64,000 nt of DNA from Microbacterium halotolerans. GTDB taxonomy: Bacteria > Actinomycetota > Actinomycetes > Actinomycetales > Microbacteriaceae. A program made the position numbers and the translations under genes. The stretch is from positions 186,001-250,000 of the forward strand of contig NZ_QVLP01000018.1 of NCBI RefSeq assembly GCF_003569805.1. The letters are read 5' to 3'. The notes under the pieces were generated by a model, which had not been told where the DNA came from, did not search any database, and saw nothing but the letters and a program-made list of their open reading frames with translations. How positions within the stretch are numbered: the stretch's first letter is position 1; each line of letters begins with the position of its first letter. Below are positions 56,454 through 64,000 of this stretch, piece after piece.

Positions 56454-57459
56454 GCACAAGCACCTCGTCCTCGAGCCGGTCGAGATACTCTGCGGCATCC
56501 GAATAGCTTCGGATATTGGCGTGGACCTCGTAGACGTCTCCTGCCTGGGCTGCTGGCAGCGCTTGGAACAGGCTGTTGCCGAAGACCTCCTCCAGCGGCG
56601 GCCACGTGCTTCCGTCCGCGTTGGCCGGGGTCAGGATGAAGTCGGCCCCGCCGAGATACTCGTCCACGTATTCGAGTGAGTAGTTCCCGTAGCCGAAGGC
56701 GGCACGTTCCTCGCCCGGCTCCGGAACCTCCGGAGCGATCGCGATACCGAGGTCCCTCAGCGTCGCTCCGATCTCACCGGTCTGGAACAGAACGGCGAAC
56801 TCGGCATCGCCGTCACCGGCGGTGATCGCGGCCCACTGGCGGTCGAATATCACCTCGGCATAGGACTGCTGCAGATCGGCGATCGTGGTCTCATATGCGT
56901 CGCGCGTATTGGCCAGTGCGTCCTGCGCACCGGTCGCATCCGCGAGGCCGTCGACGACCGTCTGCCAGTCCCCGCGACTGTCACCGAAGTAGATGGCCGT
57001 CGGCGCGATAGCAGACAGCTGCTCGTAGACCTCCTCCTCGATCTCGTAGGCATCGCCCACGATCAGGTCCGGCTCGGCAGCGGCGATGGCCTCATAGTTC
57101 AGCTCTCCGAACGATCCGACCGTCTCCAAACCGTCGATGAACGCATTCTGCTCATCGGTGTACTCCTGCGCCCACCGGCTGTAGTCCTGGGCAGCCACCG
57201 GCGTGACATCGAGCGATTGCAGCTGCCACACGGTGTTGTACGAGACTGCGGCGATGCGCTGAGGATCGGACGGAACCGTCACCTCGCCGTAGTGCGTCTC
57301 GATCACCCGCGTGTCCGCAGGCCCGGCATCGTCCGCCGGCGCCGCACCGGCGGCGCAGCCGGCCACCAGAGCGAGGACCGCCCCGGCGGCGACGGCGCCC
57401 AGCATCCGGATCTGTGCCGTGTTCCTGGCTCCGCGTGCCGCGGACATGTTCGCCCTCAT
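56440..57459 (-). CDS. Siderophore-type ABC substrate-binding lipoprotein 1
   Basis: A 339-residue FhuD/FepB-family binding protein with lipoprotein signal (LALVAGCAAG). Family segments include RIAAVSYNTVWQLQSLDV, AAAEPDLIVGDAYEIEEEVY and the late YLGGADFIL. ATG at 57459 overlaps the stop of the preceding binding-protein gene (ATGA). It lies immediately upstream of the ABC exporter-fold pair, which suggests that it may serve that pair or the FecCD importer. Confidence 0.88.
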   Translation of the reverse strand: MRANMSAARGARNTAQIRMLGAVAAGAVLALVAGCAAGAAPADDAGPADTRVIETHYGEVTVPSDPQRIAAVSYNTVWQLQSLDVTPVAAQDYSRWAQEYTDEQNAFIDGLETVGSFGELNYEAIAAAEPDLIVGDAYEIEEEVYEQLSAIAPTAIYFGDSRGDWQTVVDGLADATGAQDALANTRDAYETTIADLQQSYAEVIFDRQWAAITAGDGDAEFAVLFQTGEIGATLRDLGIAIAPEVPEPGEERAAFGYGNYSLEYVDEYLGGADFILTPANADGSTWPPLEEVFGNSLFQALPAAQAGDVYEVHANIRSYSDAAEYLDRLEDEVLVHVDP

Positions 57460-58499
57460 GCCGCGACCATCTCCTCGAGCCGGCGCGCCAGCGCGCACGC
57501 AGCACGGGCGAGCCCGTTGTTCAGCGTGAGGTCGAGGCTGTGGACGTTCCCGCTCTGGGCCGCAGGCAGCCGCCGGAACGTCGGGGTCTGGCCGAGTGCC
57601 GGGCGCTCATCGAAGGCATAGATCGCCAGCGTGTTGGCTTCGGAGACCCGGTCGAGGTTCTCCGGCGACAGCTCGTAGTAGCCGTTCTCGTGGGCTCCCG
57701 GCTCATACTGCGGAACGGCGATTCCCAGATCGGCAGCGACCTCATTGGCCTGTGACTCTGTGATGACCCACAGGCCCCCGTCGTCGAGGGCCGTGCCGAA
57801 GATCAGCGTCGTCGCGTCGAGCTGGGTGCCGGATCGGGCGCGGATCTCGGCGACGAGGTCGTTGTACCGCTCGATCTCCTCATCGACGACCTGATCACGC
57901 CTGAGCCTGGACGCCTGGTCCCGCATCGTCTGTCGCCATCCGGTGCTTCCGGACGCCACCGCCAGGACGGGCGCGATCTCCGACAGCCGTGAGTTCCCGT
58001 AGAAGTCGCCGACCCATGCAGCCTGTCGCATCACGATCAGATCCGGTTCGAGAGCGGCGATCCTCTCGTAGTCGGGTTCGTTCGTCTCGGCGAAGTCGAA
58101 GGTCTCCAGATCAGCGGGCATCAGATCGCCGAACTCGTCGAAGAGGGCTCCGTCGCGGCCGAAGAAGAAGCCGGAGGCGATGACGGGATACCCGCAGGTC
58201 AGGGCGAACTCCAGGTCGGCGCGGCCCTCGACCACGAGAACCCGTTGCGGATCGGCAGGGATCCTCCCGGAGAACTCCAGATAGTCGTAGTCGATCAGAT
58301 CGTCTCCGGCCCCTGCCCCCGTTCCGCTGTCGGGGCTGCATCCGACGAGCACTCCCGCCATCGTCACTGCGCCCAGCCCGAACAGGTGTCGGCGGGTGAT
58401 GTCGGCCCGGTTCGACGAGCGGCGGGAGCGCAGGGTGCGTGCACGGCGGACAGAGCGCAGGGCACTGCCCGAGCGCGGCCGCGACAGGATTGCGGTCAT
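57456..58499 (-). CDS. Siderophore-type ABC substrate-binding lipoprotein 2
   Basis: A 347-residue binding protein of the same superfamily as its neighbour but clearly different in sequence. The N-terminus is long and Arg-rich and contains a twin-arginine motif (ITRRHLFGLGAV) before a lipobox (VLVGCSP), so it may be exported folded by Tat. The body has RVLVVEGRADLEFALTCGYP and AALEPDLIVMRQAAWVG. It follows the FepC ATPase gene by 57 bp and is coupled to binding protein 1 by a 4-bp overlap. Confidence 0.87.
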   Translation of the reverse strand: MTAILSRPRSGSALRSVRRARTLRSRRSSNRADITRRHLFGLGAVTMAGVLVGCSPDSGTGAGAGDDLIDYDYLEFSGRIPADPQRVLVVEGRADLEFALTCGYPVIASGFFFGRDGALFDEFGDLMPADLETFDFAETNEPDYERIAALEPDLIVMRQAAWVGDFYGNSRLSEIAPVLAVASGSTGWRQTMRDQASRLRRDQVVDEEIERYNDLVAEIRARSGTQLDATTLIFGTALDDGGLWVITESQANEVAADLGIAVPQYEPGAHENGYYELSPENLDRVSEANTLAIYAFDERPALGQTPTFRRLPAAQSGNVHSLDLTLNNGLARAACALARRLEEMVAA

Positions 58500-58556
58500 T
58501 TGTTGTTCCTCTCTCGATGACTGCTCGACCGGGGGCGCGGTGTGCGCCGCCGGCGG

Positions 58557-59396
58557 TCAGGCGCGGTCCCTGCCCAGCGGAACCACGGTGGGCTTGCCGA
58601 CCACCGGGTCGGGTACCACGACGCAGCGCAGGCCGAAGACCTCCTCGACCAGGTCTGCCGTGACGATCTCGGACGGGGGCCCTTCTGCGACGACCGCACC
58701 ATCCTTCATGGCGATCAGGTGACTGGCGTAGCGGGCGGCGTGGTTGAGATCGTGGAGCACCGCGACGAGCGTTCTGCCTTCTCTGTGGAGGTCGGTGAAG
58801 AGCTCGAGGAGATCGATCTGGTAGGCGATGTCCAGGAAGGTGGTCGGCTCGTCCAGGAGCAGGATGTTCGTCTGCTGCGCCAGCACCATGGCCACCCAGA
58901 CGCGCTGGCGCTGCCCACCGGAGAGCTCGTCGACCAGACGCCCGGACAGCGGGCTCACCCCGGTGGCCTCCATGGCCTGTGCCACCGCGTGCTCGTCGTC
59001 CTCGCTCCACTGCCGCAGCAGGCCCTGGTGCGGGTAACGGCCGCGCGCCACCAGATCGGCGACGGTGATGCCGTCGGGGGCCAGGGAGGACTGCGGGAGC
59101 AGCCCGAGCCGGCGGGCCACCTCTTTCGCCCGGTAGCCCGCAATCGTCCGACCGTCGAGCACGACGTCTCCCGATGCCGGCTTCAGCAGCCGGGACAGCC
59201 CCCGCAGCAGCGTCGACTTGCCGCAGGCGTTCGCTCCGACGATCACGGTGAAGGACTCGTCGGGCACGGTGACGGAGAGCGTCTCGGAGATGATCCGACT
59301 GTCGTAGCCGAGCGTGGCCCGGTCGGTGTAGAGACGTGCCGATCGCTGGCCGGAGGCGTCGGTGACGACGCCGGCACGGGTGTCTGTGGTGGTCAT
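58557..59396 (-). CDS. Iron-siderophore ABC transporter ATP-binding protein (FepC type)
   Basis: A 279-residue ATPase: Walker A GANACGKSTLLRGL, signature LSGGQRQRVWVAMVLAQ, Walker B ILLLDEPTTFLDIAYQ, H-loop VLHDLNHAARYA, all as in FepC/FhuC. It powers the two FecCD permeases encoded just upstream. ATG at 59396 overlaps the permease stop by 4 bp. All key residues are intact, unlike those of the exporter-fold pair in the same operon. Confidence 0.95.
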   Translation of the reverse strand: MTTTDTRAGVVTDASGQRSARLYTDRATLGYDSRIISETLSVTVPDESFTVIVGANACGKSTLLRGLSRLLKPASGDVVLDGRTIAGYRAKEVARRLGLLPQSSLAPDGITVADLVARGRYPHQGLLRQWSEDDEHAVAQAMEATGVSPLSGRLVDELSGGQRQRVWVAMVLAQQTNILLLDEPTTFLDIAYQIDLLELFTDLHREGRTLVAVLHDLNHAARYASHLIAMKDGAVVAEGPPSEIVTADLVEEVFGLRCVVVPDPVVGKPTVVPLGRDRA

Positions 59397-60472
59397 GTGC
59401 GCCGCCTTGCTTCGTGGATGAGGAGCCAGACGAGGTAGCTGCCGCCGATGACGACGGTCACCACACCGACCGGCAGGGATGCGGGAAGGGCATGCTGGGC
59501 GAGGATGTCCGCGACCAGCAGGAGAAGTGCTCCCATCGTGGCCGCCGGAATCAGGGTCACCCCGGGTGTGCGAGCCAGCCGACGGGCGATCTGCGGTGCA
59601 GCCAGCGCGATGAACGAGATCGGCCCGGCCGCGGCGGTCACGGCCGCGGTGAGTGCCACGCCGGTGACGATCAGGCCGAGACGGAGCGGTTCGATCCTCA
59701 CGCCCAGCGCCTTCGCCGCATCATCGCCGAGCTCGATCTGGCGCAGTCCGGATGACTGAGCTGCGGCGACCAGCATGAGCGCCGCGATCGCTACCGATCC
59801 AGCACCCGCCTGCGCCCAGGTGATGCCGTTGAGGCTGCCCGCGTTCCAAACGGCGGCGCTCATCGCGACCTCCAGGTCGGCGCGCAGCATCATCCAGGTG
59901 TTCAGGCTCGCCAGCATCGCTGAGATGCCGATGCCGACGATGATGAACCGGAAGCCTTGGACCCCCCGCCGGTAGGCGAGCATGTAGACGAGTGCGGCGG
60001 TCAGGATTCCCCCGACGAGCGCACCGGCGGCGACCTGCAGATAGGAGCCGCCGATCACGATGATCACCACCAATGCGCCGGTGAAGGAGCCGGTGGAGAA
60101 GCCGATGATGTCCGGGCTCGCGAGCGGGTTGCGGGTGAGGCTCTGGAAGATGGCACCGGAGACGCCCAGCGCTGCACCGAACACGAGCGCGGCCAAGGCT
60201 CTGGGCGCTCGCCACTCGACCACGATGAGGTTCGCCGTACCGGCCTCCTGCCCGGTCAGCGCGAGCACCACGTCGGTGAGCGGGACCGGATAGTCGCCGA
60301 GGGTGAGCGCCACCAGGGCGAGCACGACCGAGATCCCCGCCAGCACCGCCGCCGTCACCGCACTGCGCACGGCGAAGCGGCCGCGCAGCCGCCCCGCCCT
60401 GACCCGGACCACGGCATGCCCGAAGTCGACGCGACCTGGCGCGTGCCGCGAGCCGCTGAGCTGCGTACTCAT
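59393..60472 (-). CDS. FecCD family siderophore permease 2
   Basis: A 359-residue permease with about 9-10 membrane helices. Family signatures are WRAPRALAALVFGAALGVSG with FQSLTRNPLASPDIIG and GPISFIALAAPQIARRLA. It forms the channel with permease 1. ATG at 60472 overlaps the upstream stop (ATGA) and its own stop overlaps the ATPase start, so the three genes are tightly coupled. The preceding arginine-rich N-terminus is about 30 residues long. Confidence 0.95.
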   Translation of the reverse strand: MSTQLSGSRHAPGRVDFGHAVVRVRAGRLRGRFAVRSAVTAAVLAGISVVLALVALTLGDYPVPLTDVVLALTGQEAGTANLIVVEWRAPRALAALVFGAALGVSGAIFQSLTRNPLASPDIIGFSTGSFTGALVVIIVIGGSYLQVAAGALVGGILTAALVYMLAYRRGVQGFRFIIVGIGISAMLASLNTWMMLRADLEVAMSAAVWNAGSLNGITWAQAGAGSVAIAALMLVAAAQSSGLRQIELGDDAAKALGVRIEPLRLGLIVTGVALTAAVTAAAGPISFIALAAPQIARRLARTPGVTLIPAATMGALLLLVADILAQHALPASLPVGVVTVVIGGSYLVWLLIHEARRRT

Positions 60473-61530
60473 AGACCGCTCGCCTTCCGGCGGCGGATCA
60501 GGACGATCAGCACCGGGGCGCCGACGAACGCGGTCACGATCCCCACCGGCACCTCGCCGGGCCGCAGCACCACGCGCCCGAGCACATCCGAGATCAGCAG
60601 CAGCGCGGGAGCGAGCACGAGCGTGTAGCCGAAGATCCATGGCTGCGAAGGGCCCGTGATCCAGCGGGCGATGTGCGGGATCATCAACCCGATGAAGGCG
60701 ATCGGCCCGGCGATCGCCGTCGCGCCGCCCGCCAGCAGAGTGACCGAGACGACGACGGCGATCCGCGTCCAGAGGATGTTGGTGCCCAGTGAAGCGGCGA
60801 GGTCCTCCCCGAGTGCGATGGAGTTCAGCGGGCGCGCGACCAGCAGCGCGATCAGCACCCCGGCGCAGAGGAACGGCAGCACAGGGAGCAGGATGTCGTA
60901 GCCGCGCCCTGCGATCGCTCCGGCATTCCAATGCCGCATCTGATCGAAGGCGGTCGGGTCCATCAGCGTCATCGCCGTGGTGATCCCGGAGAGCACGGCC
61001 CCGAGCGCGACGCCCGCCAGAGTGAGGCGCACAGGATCGGCCGGCCCGCGGCCCGCCGAGCCGATGAGATAGACGGCGACCGTGACCGCCAGCGCTCCCG
61101 CGAAGGCGAACCAGACGTATCCGAGGATCGTCCCCGCACCGAACACGGCGACGCCGATCGCCACGAAGAAGGCCGCCCCGGCGTTGACCCCGAGGATCCC
61201 CGGATCGGCGAGCGGATTACGGGTCAGCGCCTGGATGAGCGCACCTGCTACGCCGAGCGCGGCACCGACGGCGAGTCCCACCACCGTGCGGGGCGCGCGC
61301 ATCTGCACGACGATGACGTGTTCTTCGACCGCCTCCGAGTAGCTGAAGATCGCGTCGAGAATCGCCGGCAGGGGGATCTGCTTGGAACCGACCGCGACGG
61401 ACAGCAGTGCTACGGCGAGCAGCACCAGGAGGAGGGTGATCAGACCGATCAGCCGCATCCGGTTTGTGCGAGCCACTCCCTGGGACGGCGATGCGTCCGA
61501 GGAACGGGAGGCTGTGATGGATGAGGTCAT
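60469..61530 (-). CDS. FecCD family siderophore permease 1
   Basis: A 353-residue permease, paralogue of the downstream gene, with MRAPRTVVGLAVGAALGVAG, IQALTRNPLADPGILGVNAG and GPIAFIGLMIPHIARWI. About nine to ten helices. ATG at 61530 lies 9 bp after the stop of the reductase fusion. It couples by 4-bp overlap to permease 2. Confidence 0.95.
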   Translation of the reverse strand: MTSSITASRSSDASPSQGVARTNRMRLIGLITLLLVLLAVALLSVAVGSKQIPLPAILDAIFSYSEAVEEHVIVVQMRAPRTVVGLAVGAALGVAGALIQALTRNPLADPGILGVNAGAAFFVAIGVAVFGAGTILGYVWFAFAGALAVTVAVYLIGSAGRGPADPVRLTLAGVALGAVLSGITTAMTLMDPTAFDQMRHWNAGAIAGRGYDILLPVLPFLCAGVLIALLVARPLNSIALGEDLAASLGTNILWTRIAVVVSVTLLAGGATAIAGPIAFIGLMIPHIARWITGPSQPWIFGYTLVLAPALLLISDVLGRVVLRPGEVPVGIVTAFVGAPVLIVLIRRRKASGL

Positions 61531-61539
61531 GGGCCCGCC

Positions 61540-63393
61540 TCACCTCCGTGGCTGAAGGATGTAGACGGTGTTCGCCTGCCCGACGAGGTCGGTGTCCGCC
61601 ACCTGCAGTCCGGCGGCAGCGGCGAGCGCCCGATACTCGTCGTCGGTGCGCTGCCCTGCACCGTAGAGCGCGAGGTCGCGCAGATCGGCCGCGGCGCTCT
61701 CCTCCTCCGGCGCGGCGGCGTCGATCGGTGCTTCGAGGAGCAGCACCTGACCGTCGCCACGAAGACCCTGTCCGGCTCGGTGCAGCGTGTGCACAGCCTC
61801 GGCATCGGTCAGTCTGCTGAGCTGCTGCACGAACAGCACCGCATCGGGCTCGGTCTCGACAGCTCCGTTCGGCTGCTCGACCACCTGCACCCGGTTGCGG
61901 CGGACCGCGTCGCCCAGCGACTCGTCCAGCTCGGCACGCAGCGGCTCGGTCTGCGCCGGGTGGGCGACCAGGGTGAGCCGCATCTCTTCGTGGCGGCGGA
62001 GCACCTCCTGGGCGATCACGTTCCCCGCGTCGGCATGCACCAGCATATGGGCGACCCCGGAGATCGCGGCACTCGCCGCGAGAGCCGGGGCGAACAGCTG
62101 CGCCTGCCTGCCCGCCTGGTCGAGGAGCGTGCGCTGGAAGCTCGGGTCCTCACGCAGCCGTGCCCCCCGGAGCGCGTCGGCTCGGTGGCTGCTGCCCTCG
62201 CCGCGTGCGGCTTCCAGCAGATCGGCGAACGCCAGATCCTGACGGGCCTCGGCCCCGTTCAGATCGAGCCGGTCCGTCACCATCTCGTTGGCGAGGAACT
62301 CTCCGAGCTCGGTGAGACGGTAGCGCCCTCGGGATGTGCAGGAGAGCAGCTCGACCGTGGTCAGGTACCGCAGCAGCCTTTCGAGCGCGGCGGGGGTCGA
62401 GCCGGTGCGGTGGGCCAGCCCGTCCAGATCGTCCACGCCGCGGGCGATCAGCTCTCCGATGCCCAGCGTGGCGGCGACCCGGATCGCGAACGGCGTGGCC
62501 AGGTTCGCCATGGCCTGGAACCGGATGCCCGGGAGCTTCTCCGCTGCGTCGATGTCGGGGAGCGAGGGATCGTCCCGACGCGTGCGCACCTCGCGCCGCC
62601 GCCAGTACCCGACGTGCTGGAGCGCCTCTTTCGGCACACCGCGATCCTCCAGGAGATGCCAGCGGATCCGGCGGACCGCCTGCGTCTCGGCGGCCACCCA
62701 GGCGAAGGCGGCTCCCGGCCACCAATCGAGCCCGGTCACGGCCTCGTGCAGCAGCTGCCCTGGTTCGGCCTCGTGCCGATGGATCCAGGTGATCGCAGCG
62801 TCTGCGGCAGTAGGCAGCTCCTGCTCGTGGAGGTGGTCCGGCACTTCGATGAGCGCCCTGACCCGGTATCCCTCGGGCAGCTCCTCCAGGCAGCGGCCGA
62901 TCGCAGGCAAAGCGGTCTCGTCGCCGATGATGAGGAGCCAGTCCGTGCTGTGCGGAAGCCCGAGGCTGCGCCCCGGACCAGCGATGTGGATCCGGTCTCC
63001 GACGGCGCACCGGTACGCCCAGGTGGTGGCCACTCCGGTGCCATGGCGGACGAAATCGACGTCCAGCTCCGCAGCCTCCCGATCCCAGCGCCGCACAGTG
63101 TAGCTCTTCATCAGCGGCCGCTGGCCGGAGCCGAACTCGAGCCGTGCTGCCTTCTGCACCGGCAGCAGCACCTCACTGGACCCGGGATAGGGAAAGTACA
63201 GCTTGATGTGGTCGTCGAAGCCGGTGCTGCGGAACTCCGGCATCTGAACCTCGCCTGCATCGAAGGGACGCAGCTGCTCTCCGGTCAGCGTCACCCGGCG
63301 CATCCGGGAGTTCACGTCACTGACCCGCAGGACGCTCAGTTCACGGAGCGCGACCGGATAGACATCGCTGTCTCTCAGGAGCGTGCGAGCCAT
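61540..63393 (-). CDS. Fusion: siderophore-interacting flavoreductase - methyltransferase-like domain
   Basis: A 617-residue protein. Residues 1-268 are a SIP-family ferric-siderophore reductase (MKSYTVRRWD for FAD, GYWRRRE at the end). Residues about 290-615 resemble the O-methyltransferase fold of the acetylserotonin/caffeate type: a winged-helix dimerisation part (MANLATPFAIRVAATLGIGE; RYRLTELGEFLANE) and a Rossmann-like part ending LLLEAPID. The glycine-rich SAM motif is largely lost (MLVHADAGNVIAQEV), so methyl transfer is doubtful. It lies between a binding protein and the FecCD permeases, fitting reductive iron release after import. No stop or frameshift separates the halves. Confidence 0.87.
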   Translation of the reverse strand: MARTLLRDSDVYPVALRELSVLRVSDVNSRMRRVTLTGEQLRPFDAGEVQMPEFRSTGFDDHIKLYFPYPGSSEVLLPVQKAARLEFGSGQRPLMKSYTVRRWDREAAELDVDFVRHGTGVATTWAYRCAVGDRIHIAGPGRSLGLPHSTDWLLIIGDETALPAIGRCLEELPEGYRVRALIEVPDHLHEQELPTAADAAITWIHRHEAEPGQLLHEAVTGLDWWPGAAFAWVAAETQAVRRIRWHLLEDRGVPKEALQHVGYWRRREVRTRRDDPSLPDIDAAEKLPGIRFQAMANLATPFAIRVAATLGIGELIARGVDDLDGLAHRTGSTPAALERLLRYLTTVELLSCTSRGRYRLTELGEFLANEMVTDRLDLNGAEARQDLAFADLLEAARGEGSSHRADALRGARLREDPSFQRTLLDQAGRQAQLFAPALAASAAISGVAHMLVHADAGNVIAQEVLRRHEEMRLTLVAHPAQTEPLRAELDESLGDAVRRNRVQVVEQPNGAVETEPDAVLFVQQLSRLTDAEAVHTLHRAGQGLRGDGQVLLLEAPIDAAAPEEESAAADLRDLALYGAGQRTDDEYRALAAAAGLQVADTDLVGQANTVYILQPRR

Positions 63394-63456
63394 AGGAGTT
63401 TCCTTTCACGTACTGGTACGGCGCCCGGCAGGGCGTCTGTGCTGACCTGGGCCGGA

Positions 63457-64000
63457 TCAGCCCGCGGTCAGGCAGGCCTCGACTTCGTCGGCGACGATCT
63501 CGGCAGCCAGCGGACCGCCCTGGAACCATGCCGCGAACTCCTCGGCCACACAGACCTGGCCCTCCTGGACGGCTGGGACCTGCTCCCACAGAGGTTGGGA
63601 ACGCAACGCCTCCAGATCGGCCTCGCTGTCCGGGACGATGTATATCCAGTCACTGGATATCTCAGTCAGGCTCTCTGCGGAGATGACCGACCACGGAACC
63701 TCGTCGTCTTCGGCACCCTCGCCGAACGTCGGGTCGATCAGAGGTGCTTGTTGCAGGCGCTGGATCACCGACGAGCTCAGCGTGCTGGACGTGTCGTAGA
63801 AGCGCAGCTCATCGGGACGTGCTCGCAGCATCGCGACAGTCTGCCCGCTTTCGGGAAGCCGCGCATCGATGCCGGCCACGCGGTCTTCGAACGCTGCGAC
63901 GCTCTGCTCCGCTTCGTCTTGGAGATCGAGGAGTTCGCCGAGCTCGGTGATGTGCTCGGTCCACCCGAGCCCCCGACCCTGATCGTCCACCCGGTGGTAG
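63457..64000 (-). CDS. Siderophore-type ABC substrate-binding protein (3' part)
   Basis: The C-terminal 180 residues of another FepB/FhuD-like binding protein; the frame is open at the right window edge. Visible are LLDLQDEAEQSVAAFEDRVAG, shortened here to the helical backbone region, then VAMLRARPDELRFYD, WIYIVPDSEADLEALRSQPL and the closing WEQVPAVQEGQVCVAEEFA with AAEIVADEVEACL. The gene is the first seen of the siderophore operon and lies 63 bp upstream of the reductase fusion. Its promoter and signal peptide are outside the window. Confidence 0.85.
   Translation of the reverse strand, partial: YHRVDDQGRGLGWTEHITELGELLDLQDEAEQSVAAFEDRVAGIDARLPESGQTVAMLRARPDELRFYDTSSTLSSSVIQRLQQAPLIDPTFGEGAEDDEVPWSVISAESLTEISSDWIYIVPDSEADLEALRSQPLWEQVPAVQEGQVCVAEEFAAWFQGGPLAAEIVADEVEACLTAG

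Overview
The window is GC-rich throughout, with dense genes, G/C-ending codons, many GTG starts and many ATGA/GTGA stop-start overlaps. These traits, together with DtxR-type iron boxes and actinobacterial markers (an XPB helicase with its partner, a DUF3027 protein beside serC and a cold-shock gene, MoxR-DUF58-TgpA, dnaX-recR-lysC-asd), point to a Microbacteriaceae chromosome, most likely Microbacterium. The genus is an inference from gene content. No insertion sequence, prophage or CRISPR array was seen.

Layout. 1-4296: the end of a sugar ABC importer operon with a GH3 beta-N-acetylhexosaminidase-like enzyme. 4293-8196 (minus): a GlcD-type FAD oxidase, a small membrane protein, a BCCT transporter and the SRP RNA. 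8197-12537: MoxR ATPase, DUF58 protein and transglutaminase-like protein, followed by tRNA-Ser(GGA). 12712-15000: DUF1801 and TfoX-like proteins, two gene remnants, and a siderophore-interacting protein behind an iron box. 15073-18535: a HAD phosphatase/mutase and a GH65 disaccharide phosphorylase, with a 15-bp-arm hairpin over the first start codon. 18631-24480: FrnE-like oxidoreductase, dnaX, recR, lysC. 24609-29714: a GlnR-like box followed by narK and the two nitrate reductase genes, lying between lysC and asd (29801).

31014-31691 is a visibly AT-richer islet with a candidate toxin-antitoxin pair and two GTAT-N9-ATAC sites. 31814-35775: mqo and a two-component system. 35910-42680: a LacI regulator divergent from an ABC importer operon that ends in a fused phosphodiesterase-inositol monophosphatase. 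42738-49444: XPB helicase and partner, cold-shock protein, DUF3027, serC, and a DtxR-type regulator with an iron box in front of itself. 49666-51505: an M23 peptidase, a small ORF overlapping a terminator, an HNH endonuclease and tRNA-Arg(CCT). 51688-64000 (minus) is a large iron-siderophore block: four substrate-binding proteins, a FecCD/FepC importer, a ferric-siderophore reductase fused to a methyltransferase-like domain, and a heterodimeric ABC exporter-fold pair whose ATP sites have diverged strongly.

A roughly 75-bp imperfect palindrome occurs four times (6043, 7893, 13449, 42649), with two degenerate pieces. In two places it supplies the last codons and stop of the neighbouring gene. 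Iron boxes at 13900, 48710 and 52844 suggest that the DtxR-type regulator encoded at 48746 controls itself and the iron-uptake genes. The most interesting items are the asymmetric ABC pair, the GDPD-IMPase fusion, the reductase-methyltransferase fusion, the repeat family, the toxin-antitoxin pair with paired operators, and the putative attenuator before the HNH gene.
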